A DNA stretch of 64,000 nucleotides from Xenophilus sp. E41 (GCF_003671765.1 NZ_QPIB01000001.1:186001-250000); one strand, 5' to 3'. Positions 43,648-52,644 are shown, counted from the stretch's first letter. The notes: a model not told the origin generated them from the sequence alone. Numbers and translations are program-made.

Positions 43648-44091
43648 TCAGGCTTCGCTCTTGACCACGAGCACCGGCATCGGTGCTTCCTGCAGCACGC
43701 GCTGCGTCACGCTGCCCAGCAGCAGCTTCTCGATGCCGCTGCGGCCGTGCGAGCCCATCACGATGAGGTCGGCGCGCAGCGCCACGGCCGTGTCCACGAT
43801 GCCTTCGTGCACCACATGGCCGTCGATCACGCGCTGGTCGCTGTGCAGGCCCTCTGCGGCCAGGGCGGCCACGCCGCGGGCCAGCGCCGCGTTGGCGCTG
43901 GAGGTGGCCGCGGCCAGGTACTCGTTCTGCCCCAGCGCATAGTCGGCGCCGACGCCGATGAAGGGGTAGTTGTCGATCACATGGATCAGCGTGATGCGGC
44001 TGCCGAAGGCCAGTGCGAGGCCGCTGGCCTTGCTCACCGCGAGCATGGAGGTCTCGGAGCCGTCGATCGGAACCAGGATGTGATTGAACAT
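43648..44091 (-). CDS. Universal stress protein UspA family
   Basis: A 147-residue Usp-fold protein. 'ILVPIDGSETSMLAV' opens the fold and the ATP-binding motif G-2x-G-9x-G(S/T) is seen in 'GSHGRSGIEKLLLGSVTQRV'. Cytoplasmic, usually a dimer induced by growth arrest. Start ATG 44091. Monocistronic, between rluA (convergent) and the 2OG dioxygenase. Confidence 0.92.
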   Translation of the reverse strand: MFNHILVPIDGSETSMLAVSKASGLALAFGSRITLIHVIDNYPFIGVGADYALGQNEYLAAATSSANAALARGVAALAAEGLHSDQRVIDGHVVHEGIVDTAVALRADLIVMGSHGRSGIEKLLLGSVTQRVLQEAPMPVLVVKSEA

Positions 44092-44245
44092 GGCGCTGCC
44101 CTCGAATCTTGTGCCACGCGACCCGCCGGGGCAGGTCGCCGAAGGAACCATGCGCCCGCAGTCGGCAGGCGATGGATTGCCGTGCGACTGTACCTCGGCG
44201 GGCCGGCGCCCCCTGTAGGACGCCGGGCCCCGGGTTTGCGCGCGC

Positions 44246-44983
44246 TCAAGCGCCCTGGAAACCCTGCGCGCGGCAGGTGATCACCAGGGTGTCGCGCCAG
44301 CCCGCGTGGCCCTCGTCGCGCGGCTGGATGGGCGTGGATTCGTGGATCACGCGCGCGTCGTCGAGCAGCAGCAGCGTCCACGGCTCGGTCATGGTGAAGC
44401 GCTCGCCGCGGCGGCCCTCGAAGACGCGGGTCTCGCCGCCCTTGATGCCTTCGCGCCCCACCAGCGCCACCGCCACGAGGTCGACGCCGTCGCGGTGCGC
44501 GCCCTCGGGCGTCGGACGGCCGATGCCCTCGGCGGTGTCGATGCGGAACTGGTGCGCTTCGATGTACCAGGGTTGCGGGCCGCGCAGCGCGCTCGCCGCC
44601 TCGGCCAGGCGCTGCAACAGCCGGTGCCACACCGGGCGCGACACCGTCGCATCCTCCATCGGCGCGAACCAGCGCTGCATGCCGCCGTGCAGCGCGTTGT
44701 ATTCCACCGGCTGCCAGTGCGCGCGGTGCGGCGCCTGCGTGAGCGCTTCGCCCTCGGCCACGAAGCAGGCATGGCGGCGCGTGCGGTAGCGCCCGCCGTC
44801 CTTCAGGTATTCGTCGGGCGGCAGATGGTCCCAGTCGGGGCGCATGGCCTCGAGCTCGGCCAGCGGCATGCCCAGCCAGTCGCCCGTGCCCTTGGGGCTC
44901 AGGACGGCATAGCCCTCCTGCCGCAGGGCGGTGGCCACTTCCTCGGGCGGGGTGAAGGGCGGGCTGTAGTCGGTGCCGCTCAT
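44246..44983 (-). CDS. 2OG-Fe dioxygenase family protein (BsmA-like)
   Basis: A 245-residue protein of the 2OG-Fe dioxygenase family (BsmA type). Iron-binding His/Asp appear in 'GAHRDGVDLVAVALV', the distal His in 'VIHESTPI', and the Arg in 'GWRDTLVITCRA'. The family hydroxylates free amino acids or unknown metabolites in the cytoplasm. ATG 44983 is preferred over 44992. The next upstream gene (DUF427) ends 16 bases away, so a transcript with DUF427 and the egt genes is likely. Confidence 0.83.
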   Translation of the reverse strand: MSGTDYSPPFTPPEEVATALRQEGYAVLSPKGTGDWLGMPLAELEAMRPDWDHLPPDEYLKDGGRYRTRRHACFVAEGEALTQAPHRAHWQPVEYNALHGGMQRWFAPMEDATVSRPVWHRLLQRLAEAASALRGPQPWYIEAHQFRIDTAEGIGRPTPEGAHRDGVDLVAVALVGREGIKGGETRVFEGRRGERFTMTEPWTLLLLDDARVIHESTPIQPRDEGHAGWRDTLVITCRAQGFQGA

Positions 44984-44999
44984 CGCACGCAACCCGTCG

Positions 45000-45281
45000 T
45001 CACGCCTCGACCTTCACGCCCTTCCAGAAGGCGACGCGGTCCTTGACCATCTCGGCCTCGGGCTTGGGATCGGGGTAGTACCAGACGGCTTCGGGGTTCA
45101 GCTCGCCGTTGACCAGCAGCGAGTAGTAGCTGGCCGTGCCCTTCCATGGGCACACGGTGTGGTTGTTGCTGAAGGTGACGTAGTCGCGGTTGAGCGAACT
45201 GGCGGGGAAGTAGTGGTTGCCTTCGACGAGCACGGTGTCGTCGCTCTCGGCGATGGTGACGCCGTTCCAGGTTGCTTTCAT
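45000..45281 (-). CDS. DUF427 domain protein
   Basis: A 93-residue protein of the DUF427 family: 'WNGVTIAESDDTVLVEGNHYFP', 'TVCPWKGTASYYSL', 'AVWYYPDPKPEA'. Compact beta fold, function unknown. ATG 45281 has AGGC-type weak ribosome binding. Located between egtD and the 2OG dioxygenase on the same strand, which hints at a shared role but does not prove it. Confidence 0.9.
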   Translation of the reverse strand: MKATWNGVTIAESDDTVLVEGNHYFPASSLNRDYVTFSNNHTVCPWKGTASYYSLLVNGELNPEAVWYYPDPKPEAEMVKDRVAFWKGVKVEA

Positions 45282-45322
45282 TTCGGCTTGCCTTTCACGC
45301 CCGCATGCGGCGGGCGGGGCAC

Positions 45323-46303
45323 TTATTGTGCCGTTGGTAGCCAATGCACGCTGAAGAGGCGATCGGGATCGGTCCACACCGGCCCGATGCCGAAGCCCGC
45401 GCGCACCGCCAGTGCACGCAGCCCTTCGATGGTGAACTTGTGCGAGTTCTCGGTGTGGATGGCCTCGCCTTCGTCGATCGTGTGGCGCTGCCCGTTCAGC
45501 GTGACGGCCTGCGCGCGGCGGCTGACCAAATGCATCTCGATGCGGCGCAGGGGCGCGTTGTAGAAGGCCGCGTGGTCGAAGCCGTCGAGGTCGAAGTCCG
45601 TGCCCAGTTCCGCGTTCGCACGCGCCAGCAGGTTGAGGTTGAAGGCCGCCGTCACGCCCTGCGCGTCGTTGTAGGCCGCATGCAGCAATGCGGGCTTCTT
45701 GACAAGGTCGACACCCAGCAGCAGCCCGCCGCCGCGCAGCAGCCGCGCCGCCTGCTGCAGGAAGGCCAACGCCTCGTCGGGGTCGAAGTTGCCCAGCGTC
45801 GAGCCGGGGAAGAAGCCCACGCGGCGCCCGGCGCCTTCGAGCTTGGGCGGCAGCGCGAAGGGCCGGGTGTAGTCGGCCACGATGGGCTGCACCGCGAGGC
45901 CCGGGTAATCGGCACGCAGGGTATCGGCGGCGGCCTCGAGGTGCTCGCCCGAGATGTCGATGGGCAAATAGCGCTGCGGCGACTGCAGCGCATCGAGCAG
46001 CAGCCGCACCTTGACCAGCGAGCCCGCGCCGAACTCCACGATCTCGGCCCGCGGGCCGATCTGCGCGGCGATCTCGCCGGCACGCTGCGTGAGGATGCCC
46101 AGCTCGGTGCGCGTGGGGTAGTACTCGGGCAGCTCGCAGATGCGGTCGAAGAGCTGCGAGCCGCGCACGTCGTAGAAGTACTTGGGCGAGATGCGGCGCG
46201 GCCGCTCGGCCAGCGCGCGCGCGAGGTCGTGGCCGAAGGCGCAGTCGGTGTCGGCGCTGCATTCGCGCTCTGCGGCGCTGGAAGAGTGGGAAGGGGGTGC
46301 CAT
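45323..46303 (-). CDS. egtD: L-histidine N(alpha)-methyltransferase EgtD
   Basis: A 326-residue SAM-dependent methyltransferase that trimethylates histidine to hercynine, the first step of ergothioneine synthesis. 'SPKYFYDVRGSQLFDRICELPEYYPTRTE'-like opening, the SAM loop 'VEFGAGSLVK', 'YLPIDISGEHL', 'FFPGSTLGNFDP' and 'RIEMHLVSRRAQ' are all diagnostic. The ATG at 46303 is preferred; a GTG at 46342 would add 13 unlikely residues. It directly follows egtB (stop 46343), forming an egtB-egtD operon. Confidence 0.94.
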   Translation of the reverse strand: MAPPSHSSSAAERECSADTDCAFGHDLARALAERPRRISPKYFYDVRGSQLFDRICELPEYYPTRTELGILTQRAGEIAAQIGPRAEIVEFGAGSLVKVRLLLDALQSPQRYLPIDISGEHLEAAADTLRADYPGLAVQPIVADYTRPFALPPKLEGAGRRVGFFPGSTLGNFDPDEALAFLQQAARLLRGGGLLLGVDLVKKPALLHAAYNDAQGVTAAFNLNLLARANAELGTDFDLDGFDHAAFYNAPLRRIEMHLVSRRAQAVTLNGQRHTIDEGEAIHTENSHKFTIEGLRALAVRAGFGIGPVWTDPDRLFSVHWLPTAQ

Positions 46304-46342
46304 CGTCGGTCTGTCTCGTGAACGGGGTGGGTGGGAGGGCAC

Positions 46343-47602
46343 TCAGCGCGCGAGGCGCAGCCCGGTGAACTGCCAGCGCGCAGCGGGCGGGAAGAAGTTG
46401 CGGTAGGTGGGCCGCGTGTGGCCCTCGGGCGTGGCCACGCTGCCGCCGCGCAGCACCAGTTGCCCCACCATGAACTTGCCGTTGTACTCGGCCGCCACGC
46501 CCGGCAGCGGGCGAAAGCCCGGGTACGGGTCGTAGGAGGAGCGCGTCCACTGCCACACATGGCCCGTGAGCTGCGTCATGCCCGGCAGCGAACTGGCCGC
46601 CTCCCACTCGAACTCGGTCGGCAGGCGAGCACCCGCCCATTCGGCGTATGCAGCGGCCTCGTAGAAGCTCAGCTGCGACACCGGCGCCTCGGGCTCGAGC
46701 GGCCGCACGCCGTGCAGCCCGAAGACCTGCCAGCCGCCGCCGTGGCCGCCCTGCAGATGCGCCAGGCGCGGATCGTCCGGGGCCAGCCAGTACGCCGGGT
46801 GCTGCCAGCCCTGCGCCTGCACGGCCGCCCAGCCGTCGGACAGCCAGAGTTCCGGCCGGCGATAGCCGCCGTCGGCAATGAACTGCGCGAATTCGCCGCA
46901 GTTGACCAGCCGGTCCTGGATCGAGAAAGCCGGCACCAGCGCCGTGTGGCGCGGCCCTTCGTTGTCGAAGGCAAAACCTTCGCCGCCGTGCCCGACCTCG
47001 ACCGGGCCGCCCGGGTGCGCCAGCCATTGCGCCGCCGGCGCCTGCGTCGCCAGGCGCAGCGCGGGCTGGGCGGCACTGCGATACGCCGGCAGCAGCGGGT
47101 TGCACGAGAAGGCATGCAGGATGTCGGTCAGCAGCAGTTCCTGGTGCTGTTGCTCATGGTTCAGGCCCAGGGTGACGATGGGCTCGATGGCCGCGAGGCC
47201 GGCCGCATCGGCCGAGGCGAGCAGCGATTCCACCGCCGCGTCGACATGCTGGCGATAAGCCATCACCTCGTCGAGCGAGGGCCGCGTGAGCAGGCCGCGC
47301 TGCGGCCGCGGGTGGCGCGGGCCGAGCGCCTCGTAGTAGGAGTTGAAGAGGTAATGCAGGCGCCGGTCGAAGGCGCGATACCCGGTGGCGTGGCGCTCCA
47401 GCAGCACCGTCTCGAAGAACCAGGTGGTGTGCGCGAGGTGCCACTTGGTCGGGCTGGCGTCGGGCATCGACTGGATGCACTGGTCCTCCGCCGAGAGTGG
47501 CGCGGCCAGGGCCAGGCTGTGCGCACGCACGGAGCGAAAACGCGCGTGCAGACTGCTGGCGTCGCATGCGACGGCACATGCGACCGGAGTGGGTGTTGTC
47601 AT
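46343..47602 (-). CDS. egtB: Ergothioneine biosynthesis sulfoxide synthase EgtB
   Basis: A 419-residue non-heme iron enzyme that joins hercynine to a thiol (gamma-Glu-Cys or cysteine) with O2. The N-terminal DinB-like helical domain holds the iron histidines: 'KWHLAHTTWFFET' and 'NHEQQHQELL' (HxxxH type). The C-terminal FGE-sulfatase fold ('PTEFEWEAASS', 'GHVWQWTRSSYDPYPGF', 'VLRGGSVATP') completes the enzyme. AAGGAGATCT just before ATG 47602 is a very strong ribosome binding site. Operon with egtD; glutathione synthesis (gshA at 28164) provides the likely thiol donor. Confidence 0.95.
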   Translation of the reverse strand: MTTPTPVACAVACDASSLHARFRSVRAHSLALAAPLSAEDQCIQSMPDASPTKWHLAHTTWFFETVLLERHATGYRAFDRRLHYLFNSYYEALGPRHPRPQRGLLTRPSLDEVMAYRQHVDAAVESLLASADAAGLAAIEPIVTLGLNHEQQHQELLLTDILHAFSCNPLLPAYRSAAQPALRLATQAPAAQWLAHPGGPVEVGHGGEGFAFDNEGPRHTALVPAFSIQDRLVNCGEFAQFIADGGYRRPELWLSDGWAAVQAQGWQHPAYWLAPDDPRLAHLQGGHGGGWQVFGLHGVRPLEPEAPVSQLSFYEAAAYAEWAGARLPTEFEWEAASSLPGMTQLTGHVWQWTRSSYDPYPGFRPLPGVAAEYNGKFMVGQLVLRGGSVATPEGHTRPTYRNFFPPAARWQFTGLRLAR

Positions 47603-47763
47603 AGATCTCCTTTAGCCCGGTTCTTGTACGCGTTGGCGAGGGGCGGACGGCGTAGGACGAGAAGCCGCACTCTGCCCGCAGCGCGTGACGCGTCGCGGGC
47701 TCCGGCCTGCCGACCCCGGCGGCGGTGCGGGTTTCCCTCTTTCGGGGCTGCCCATAATGCCGC

Positions 47764-49128
47764 ATGAACGCTTCGTCCTCCACGCCGCCGGGCGAGCCGG
47801 CCCCGCGCCCCCGGGTGGTGATCGTCGGCTGCGGTTTCGGCGGCCTGGAAGCCGCGCGCAAGTTCGTCGGCCACGAGGTCGACGTGACGGTCGTCGAGAA
47901 GACCAACCACCACCTGTTCCAGCCCCTGCTCTACCAGGTGGCCACCGCCGGCCTGGCGGCGCCGTCGATCGCGGCGCCGGCGCGGCTGCTCTTCCACGGC
48001 GACGAGGACGTCACCACGCTGCTGGGCGAGGTCACGGGCATCGACGCCACGGCGCGCCAGGTGCACCTGGCGGACGGCACGGCGCTGCCCTACGACCACC
48101 TGATCGTCGCGGCGGGGGCCACGCACAGCTACTTCGGCAACGACCAGTGGGCGCCCCTCGCGCCGGGCCTGAAGACCCTGGCCGACGCCTTCGACATCCG
48201 CCGCCGCGTGCTGATGGCCTTCGAGATGGCCGAGCTCGAAGCCGACCCGCTGCGGCGCAAGGCCCTGATGACCTTCGTCGTGATCGGCGCCGGCCCCACC
48301 GGCGTGGAGATGGCCGGCACGCTGGCCGAGATCGCGCGCCACACGCTGTCGGGCGAGTTCCGCCACATCGTGCCGGCCGACGCCGAGGTGCTGCTGGTCG
48401 AGGGTGGGCCGCGTGTGCTGCAGGCCATGCCCGAATCGCTGAGCCAGCGCGCCAGGGAACAGCTGGAAAAGCTCGGCGTGCAGGTGCGGCTGAACGCCAT
48501 GGTCACGCACATTGATGCCTCGGGACTGGAGGTCAAATTGGCCTCCGGCCCAGACGGGGCGGGCGCGACCAGCTATCGAATCGATAGCAACTGCATCGTC
48601 TGGGCGGCTGGCGTCGCCGCCTCGCCCCTGGGTCGCCTGGTGGCGGCCGCCACCGGTGCCGAGACCGACCGCCCCGGCCGCGTCAAGGTCGAGCCCGACC
48701 TGAGCCTGCCCGGCCACCCGGAGATCAGCGTCGTCGGCGACCTCGCGGCCGCCATGAGCCACGTGCCGGGCCAGCCGCCGCGGCCCGTGCCCGGCGTGTC
48801 ACCCGGCGCCAAGCAGATGGGCCGCACCGCCGCCGAGAACGTGCTGCGCCGCATCGCCGGCCAGCCCACCCTGCCCTTTCGCTACCGGGACTACGGCAAC
48901 CTCGCCACCATCGGCCGCAACGCCGCCGTGGTCGACCTGCCCACCCCCTTCGGCCCGCTGCGCTTCTCGGGCCGCCTGGCGTGGTGGTTCTGGCTCTTCG
49001 TGCACATCTACTTCCTCATCGGCTTTCGCAACCGGCTCATCGTGCTCATGGACTGGGCAAGCGCCTACCTGAGCTTCCGGCGCAACGCGCGGGTGGTGGC
49101 GGATGTGAAGGGGGCGGGGGAGTCGTAG
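47764..49128 (+). CDS. Type II NADH dehydrogenase, carrying an in-frame repeat
   Basis: A 454-residue NDH-2 (non-proton-pumping NADH:quinone oxidoreductase), peripheral on the inner membrane. FAD fold 'VVIVGCGFGGLEAARKF' near the N-terminus, NADH fold 'FVVIGAGPTGVEMAG' around 175-190, 'CIVWAAGVAASPLG', 'SVVGDLAA', and a C-terminal amphipathic/hydrophobic anchor ('WWFWLFVHIYFLIGFRNR'). Residues about 254-275 ('VKLASGPDGAGATSYRIDSN') are encoded by a reversed copy of the dispersed 65-base repeat, in frame and without a stop, at the loop before 'CIVWAAG'. The enzyme should still fold. Confidence 0.92.
   Translation: MNASSSTPPGEPAPRPRVVIVGCGFGGLEAARKFVGHEVDVTVVEKTNHHLFQPLLYQVATAGLAAPSIAAPARLLFHGDEDVTTLLGEVTGIDATARQVHLADGTALPYDHLIVAAGATHSYFGNDQWAPLAPGLKTLADAFDIRRRVLMAFEMAELEADPLRRKALMTFVVIGAGPTGVEMAGTLAEIARHTLSGEFRHIVPADAEVLLVEGGPRVLQAMPESLSQRAREQLEKLGVQVRLNAMVTHIDASGLEVKLASGPDGAGATSYRIDSNCIVWAAGVAASPLGRLVAAATGAETDRPGRVKVEPDLSLPGHPEISVVGDLAAAMSHVPGQPPRPVPGVSPGAKQMGRTAAENVLRRIAGQPTLPFRYRDYGNLATIGRNAAVVDLPTPFGPLRFSGRLAWWFWLFVHIYFLIGFRNRLIVLMDWASAYLSFRRNARVVADVKGAGES
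48524..48588 (-). repeat. Dispersed GCTAT-N7-ATAGC repeat, copy 7 (inside NADH dehydrogenase)
   Basis: Minus orientation: stem GCTAT-CGATTCG-ATAGC (48572-48588), GCTGGTCGCGCC, then GGGCCGGAGGCCAATTTGACC. Wholly within a coding sequence, read in frame. Confidence 0.85.
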
Positions 49129-49141
49129 CGGGAAACCCGCA

Positions 49142-51358
49142 CTACAGCGAGGCACCCGGCCCCTGGGCCGCCGAGCGCGAGCGCAGGGCCTCGTAAAGGT
49201 GAGCCGGGCCCAGCAACGCGTCCTTGAGTCCATCGCGCACCCGCTCGGAATTCAGCGCCTGGGTGCCCATCGACCCATAAGCCTCCAGCGTGTCCATGAT
49301 GGCGTCCACCAGGGCCGTCTTCAGATCGGGGGAGTTGGCGAACTGCTCCTTGCTATTGCTGGCGGCCTGCTGCACCAGGGTCTCGTTCTCCAGGAGCTTG
49401 CCCTTGAGAACACCGTTCACATAGACCAGTTGGTCGCCGTCGCTGAGATCGCCCTCAAACAGGCCGTTTACCTTTTCGATGATTTCCACGAGGTAGGCTC
49501 GCTCTTTCTCCTGCACGCTGCCGCTGCCCACCGCATCCATGGGCGGCAGCTTGTAAGTGCCGTCGGCGTTCAGCCCCATCGGCTGCTTGCCACGGCTCTT
49601 GAGCGTGTGGTGCGTGAGCACGACCTTGCTCAGATCCACCGTGTCGCGCTCCCGGCCGAAGTCCAGCAAAGGCAGCAGGCGGCGGAAGAACATGAAGCGC
49701 TTCTCGATGGCCGTGTTCCCGTAGTCGAATATCTGGCCCAGGAAGGCATAAAGCCGCTGGTACGCGCCCATGTCGCTCTTGAAGAGCAGCAGTGCGTCCA
49801 TCTCGTCCTTTGCCATCTGCGCCGCCTTCGCGTCGCCGCCCTCCTCGGCCGCCAATTTGTTCGCCTGCGCCGCCTTGTACTTCTTCAGCAAGCGGTCTGC
49901 GACCGGCGTGATGGCGGCGTCCAGCGCCTTTTGTGTGCCATTTGGGACGACCTCCACCTGCACCACGCGCTCCACCTCGAACTCGTCGTAATGGCCGGTC
50001 GCGTCCAGCTTGGCGCGCAGGTCGTAGACGAGATGCGGGTCCGTCGCGCTCTCCAGCTCCGCCGTCTCATGGTAGGCCTTGAAGGCCTTGAGAATCTCGG
50101 CCGGCTCGTTCACGAAATCGAGGATGTAGGTGGTGTCCTTGCCCGGATACGCGCGGTTCAGGCGCGACAACGTCTGCACCGCCTGAATGCCGCCGAGCTG
50201 CTTGTCCACGTACATGCCGCACAGCAGCGGCTGGTCGAAGCCGGTCTGGAACTTGTTGGCGACCAACAGCAGGTGGTGCTCCGGCTCCTTGAACACTTCG
50301 CGGATGTCACGACCTTTCAGTCCGGGATTGAGCGCCTGACTCGTCTCCGTCACCGCCTCGGGATAAGTCTCCTCGTCCAGCACCTCACCGGAGAACGCCA
50401 CCAGCACCCCGAGCGCATAGCCCTGCCGCGTGATGTAGCCGCGAATGGCCTTCTGCCAGCGCACCGCCTCCTTGCGGCTGGCGGGCGCCACGTGCTCCTT
50501 GAACTCCTTCAGCAGCGTGCCCTGGGGCTTGGCCTTTCGATAGACCATGCGGATGTGGCTGAAGAGATCCCCGAACTCGTCGCGGCCCAGGTCCTCCTCC
50601 TCGTCCTCCCACTTCTTTGTATAAGCGTCACGCAGCGCGGGCTCGATGCCGCCGATGACTTCGGCCTTGAGGATGTCGGTGGCGCTCAGGTCAAGGCCGC
50701 GGCTGTTGAGGACGCCGAAGATGCGGTACGCCGAATCCAGATCCGGTGTGGCCACCGTGACCAAGTAGCAGCGGGTGATGACGAACTGCACCAGCCGCAC
50801 GAGGTCAGCCTGCCCCAGCTTGGCAAGTCCGTCCATGAATACCTGGGCGTTGACTCGCAGGCGAGCTTGCGCGTCGGGCAGTACGGTGTTGAGCTGCGCC
50901 ATCGCCTGCAGGCCGTTCTCGTGCTGCACGTACTGGCGGAAGAAGTCGCGGTCACGCTCGCGCAGCAGCAGCCGGTAGCGCGCCTGCGTCGCCGAGACTA
51001 CATCTCCGTGCTCATAGATGCGCCTGGTGATGCCCACTTGGACGGCTGAATCCTGCACCGTAGCCCGGATTGCCGACAGCAGAAGCGTCAGCGTCGTCAG
51101 TCGCTGCTGGCCATCCACCACCGTGGCTTCTGGCCCTCCCTCGGCCTTAATAAGGACGATGCTGCCGAGGAAGTAAGGCGCCGCCTCGCTGAGCTGTGCA
51201 GGCGCCGAGGCCAGTGCGCCCAGCAGGTCGTCCAATAGTTCCTGCGCCTGGTCGCGGCCCCAGGCATAAGGGCGCTGGTAGCCGGGAATCGTGAAGACAT
51301 AGTCGTCGCTGAAAATTTTGGCGAGCGACTGCTCCTTGGCGGTGAGCGTAGGTGTCAT
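49142..51358 (-). CDS. Chimera: DUF262 N-terminal domain fused to HsdR C-terminal half
   Basis: A 738-residue protein formed from two unrelated families. Residues 1 to about 290 are a DUF262/GmrS-type ParB-like domain ('PGYQRPYAWGRDQAQELLDD', 'VVDGQQRLTTLTLLLSAIR', 'VLNSRGLDLSATDILKAEV'). From about 292 on ('ASRKEAVRWQKAIRGYI') the sequence is the second RecA lobe and C-terminus of a type I restriction subunit ('LVAFSGEV', 'VANKFQTGFDQPLL', 'QAVQTLSRLNRAYPGKDTTY', 'DALLLFKSDMGAYQRLY'). The HsdR nuclease, Walker A and DEAD motifs are missing, as is the C-terminal half of DUF262. The join is in frame near base 50485. It cannot cut DNA or hydrolyse ATP as HsdR does. Confidence 0.85.
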   Translation of the reverse strand: MTPTLTAKEQSLAKIFSDDYVFTIPGYQRPYAWGRDQAQELLDDLLGALASAPAQLSEAAPYFLGSIVLIKAEGGPEATVVDGQQRLTTLTLLLSAIRATVQDSAVQVGITRRIYEHGDVVSATQARYRLLLRERDRDFFRQYVQHENGLQAMAQLNTVLPDAQARLRVNAQVFMDGLAKLGQADLVRLVQFVITRCYLVTVATPDLDSAYRIFGVLNSRGLDLSATDILKAEVIGGIEPALRDAYTKKWEDEEEDLGRDEFGDLFSHIRMVYRKAKPQGTLLKEFKEHVAPASRKEAVRWQKAIRGYITRQGYALGVLVAFSGEVLDEETYPEAVTETSQALNPGLKGRDIREVFKEPEHHLLLVANKFQTGFDQPLLCGMYVDKQLGGIQAVQTLSRLNRAYPGKDTTYILDFVNEPAEILKAFKAYHETAELESATDPHLVYDLRAKLDATGHYDEFEVERVVQVEVVPNGTQKALDAAITPVADRLLKKYKAAQANKLAAEEGGDAKAAQMAKDEMDALLLFKSDMGAYQRLYAFLGQIFDYGNTAIEKRFMFFRRLLPLLDFGRERDTVDLSKVVLTHHTLKSRGKQPMGLNADGTYKLPPMDAVGSGSVQEKERAYLVEIIEKVNGLFEGDLSDGDQLVYVNGVLKGKLLENETLVQQAASNSKEQFANSPDLKTALVDAIMDTLEAYGSMGTQALNSERVRDGLKDALLGPAHLYEALRSRSAAQGPGASL

Positions 51359-51380
51359 TTTTCTGTCTGATCTTGTTTCT

Positions 51381-52644
51381 TCATGCGCCGCGCACGTCAA
51401 TCTTGCCGGTGACGGCCGCGGCTATGAGGGCGGAGCGGCGCTCTTTGAGCAATGCAATGGCGCGTTCCCCTTCGTTACCCAAGGCGTCGAACTTCTTCAG
51501 CTCATCGCTGAGAAACGCAGCAATGCGCGATTGCTCATCTTTGGAGGGGAGTGCGACCGCGATCGTCTTGAACTCGTCCCAATACAAGCGGAGACGAAAA
51601 TCAGTGACACCGCGCGAATGTCGCTTCATCTCCGTCACTGCCCCGGCAGTTCGCAGGAGCAGTTCGAGATGCATGGTTAGAAGGTCTCTAACCGGTCGCG
51701 CGACAACATATGCGGGACTCACCATTCCTGCAACTGTGACCGCACCAAAACCACCTTGCCAAGCACGCATCATGTTGTACGTCAGATCTCCCGGCAGAAC
51801 CGCCTTGTACTTGGATCGGTCCTCACTTCGGGAAACTTTCCGATCCATCTCCTTTTCGTCCAATTCTTTGTCTGACACCCCATCGTGAATGGAGACACTC
51901 AGCACGGGGAGTTCGGCACTTCCAGGTTCATCTACTTCGCGAAGTACAGCGCCCAAACGAACGACCTCCCAGTGCGCCGGCACCTCCCCCCAGCCACGCC
52001 ACGCCGGAATCCTTCGTCGGCGCATCGGGATCGAGGCCGCGGGTGACGGCGTGGGAGATGGTGGCCTGGCGCTTTTCGGCCAGCAGGGCGATGAGCTTTT
52101 CCTGCTCGGCAATCAGCGCGTCGATCTTGGCGGTTTCGTGATCGAGGAAGGCGGCGATGAGAGTTTGCTCACCGAATGACGGGAGCACCAATGGCATGTT
52201 CCCTAGCGACTCCCAACTGGCTCTTGGCATCTTCGACCCGAAAGTCGATCCATCAACGACATCGATGAATGCTCTGTTCAGGATCTGATACTGCAGGAAT
52301 TGCGGACTCACCGCTGCGCTGGGCCGGAGGATGTGGAAATCACCAACGGCTTCACCAGAGTCTTCTGCAACGTAGACCTTGGCCAGGTAAGGACGCAGCT
52401 TCCCAAACAGGACGTCGCCCGCCAAGAACGCTACGCCTTCGCCTTCGAACTCGCCTTCAGTCGGTACAAATCTCCCGGACCAGCTTTCAATGTGCTCCAA
52501 CGCCACAGCGCGAGTACGTCGAAAAGCCTTCTCAGTAACCAGCGATACCTTTGACTTGAGGCGGCCAACGTTCCAGTGGACAGGCACTCGCCCCAGCCAC
52601 GCTACGCCACTGTCCTTGTACTCCCCATACCTCGGCAGCGTCAT
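51381..52644 (-). pseudogene. hsdS: Type I restriction specificity subunit HsdS, frameshifted
   Basis: Two target-recognition halves are intact in sequence but lie in different frames. The first (52644 to about 51990) opens '[20 protein letters not shown]' and ends its conserved spacer '[20 protein letters not shown]'; the second ('[19 protein letters not shown]' to 'LKERRSALIAAAVTGKIDV') is in the +1 frame. The shift falls in a run of six C (51986-51991; G on the coding strand) where five would restore the frame. The start overlaps the hsdM stop by four bases (ATGA). The subunit would be truncated after one target-recognition domain. Confidence 0.87.
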
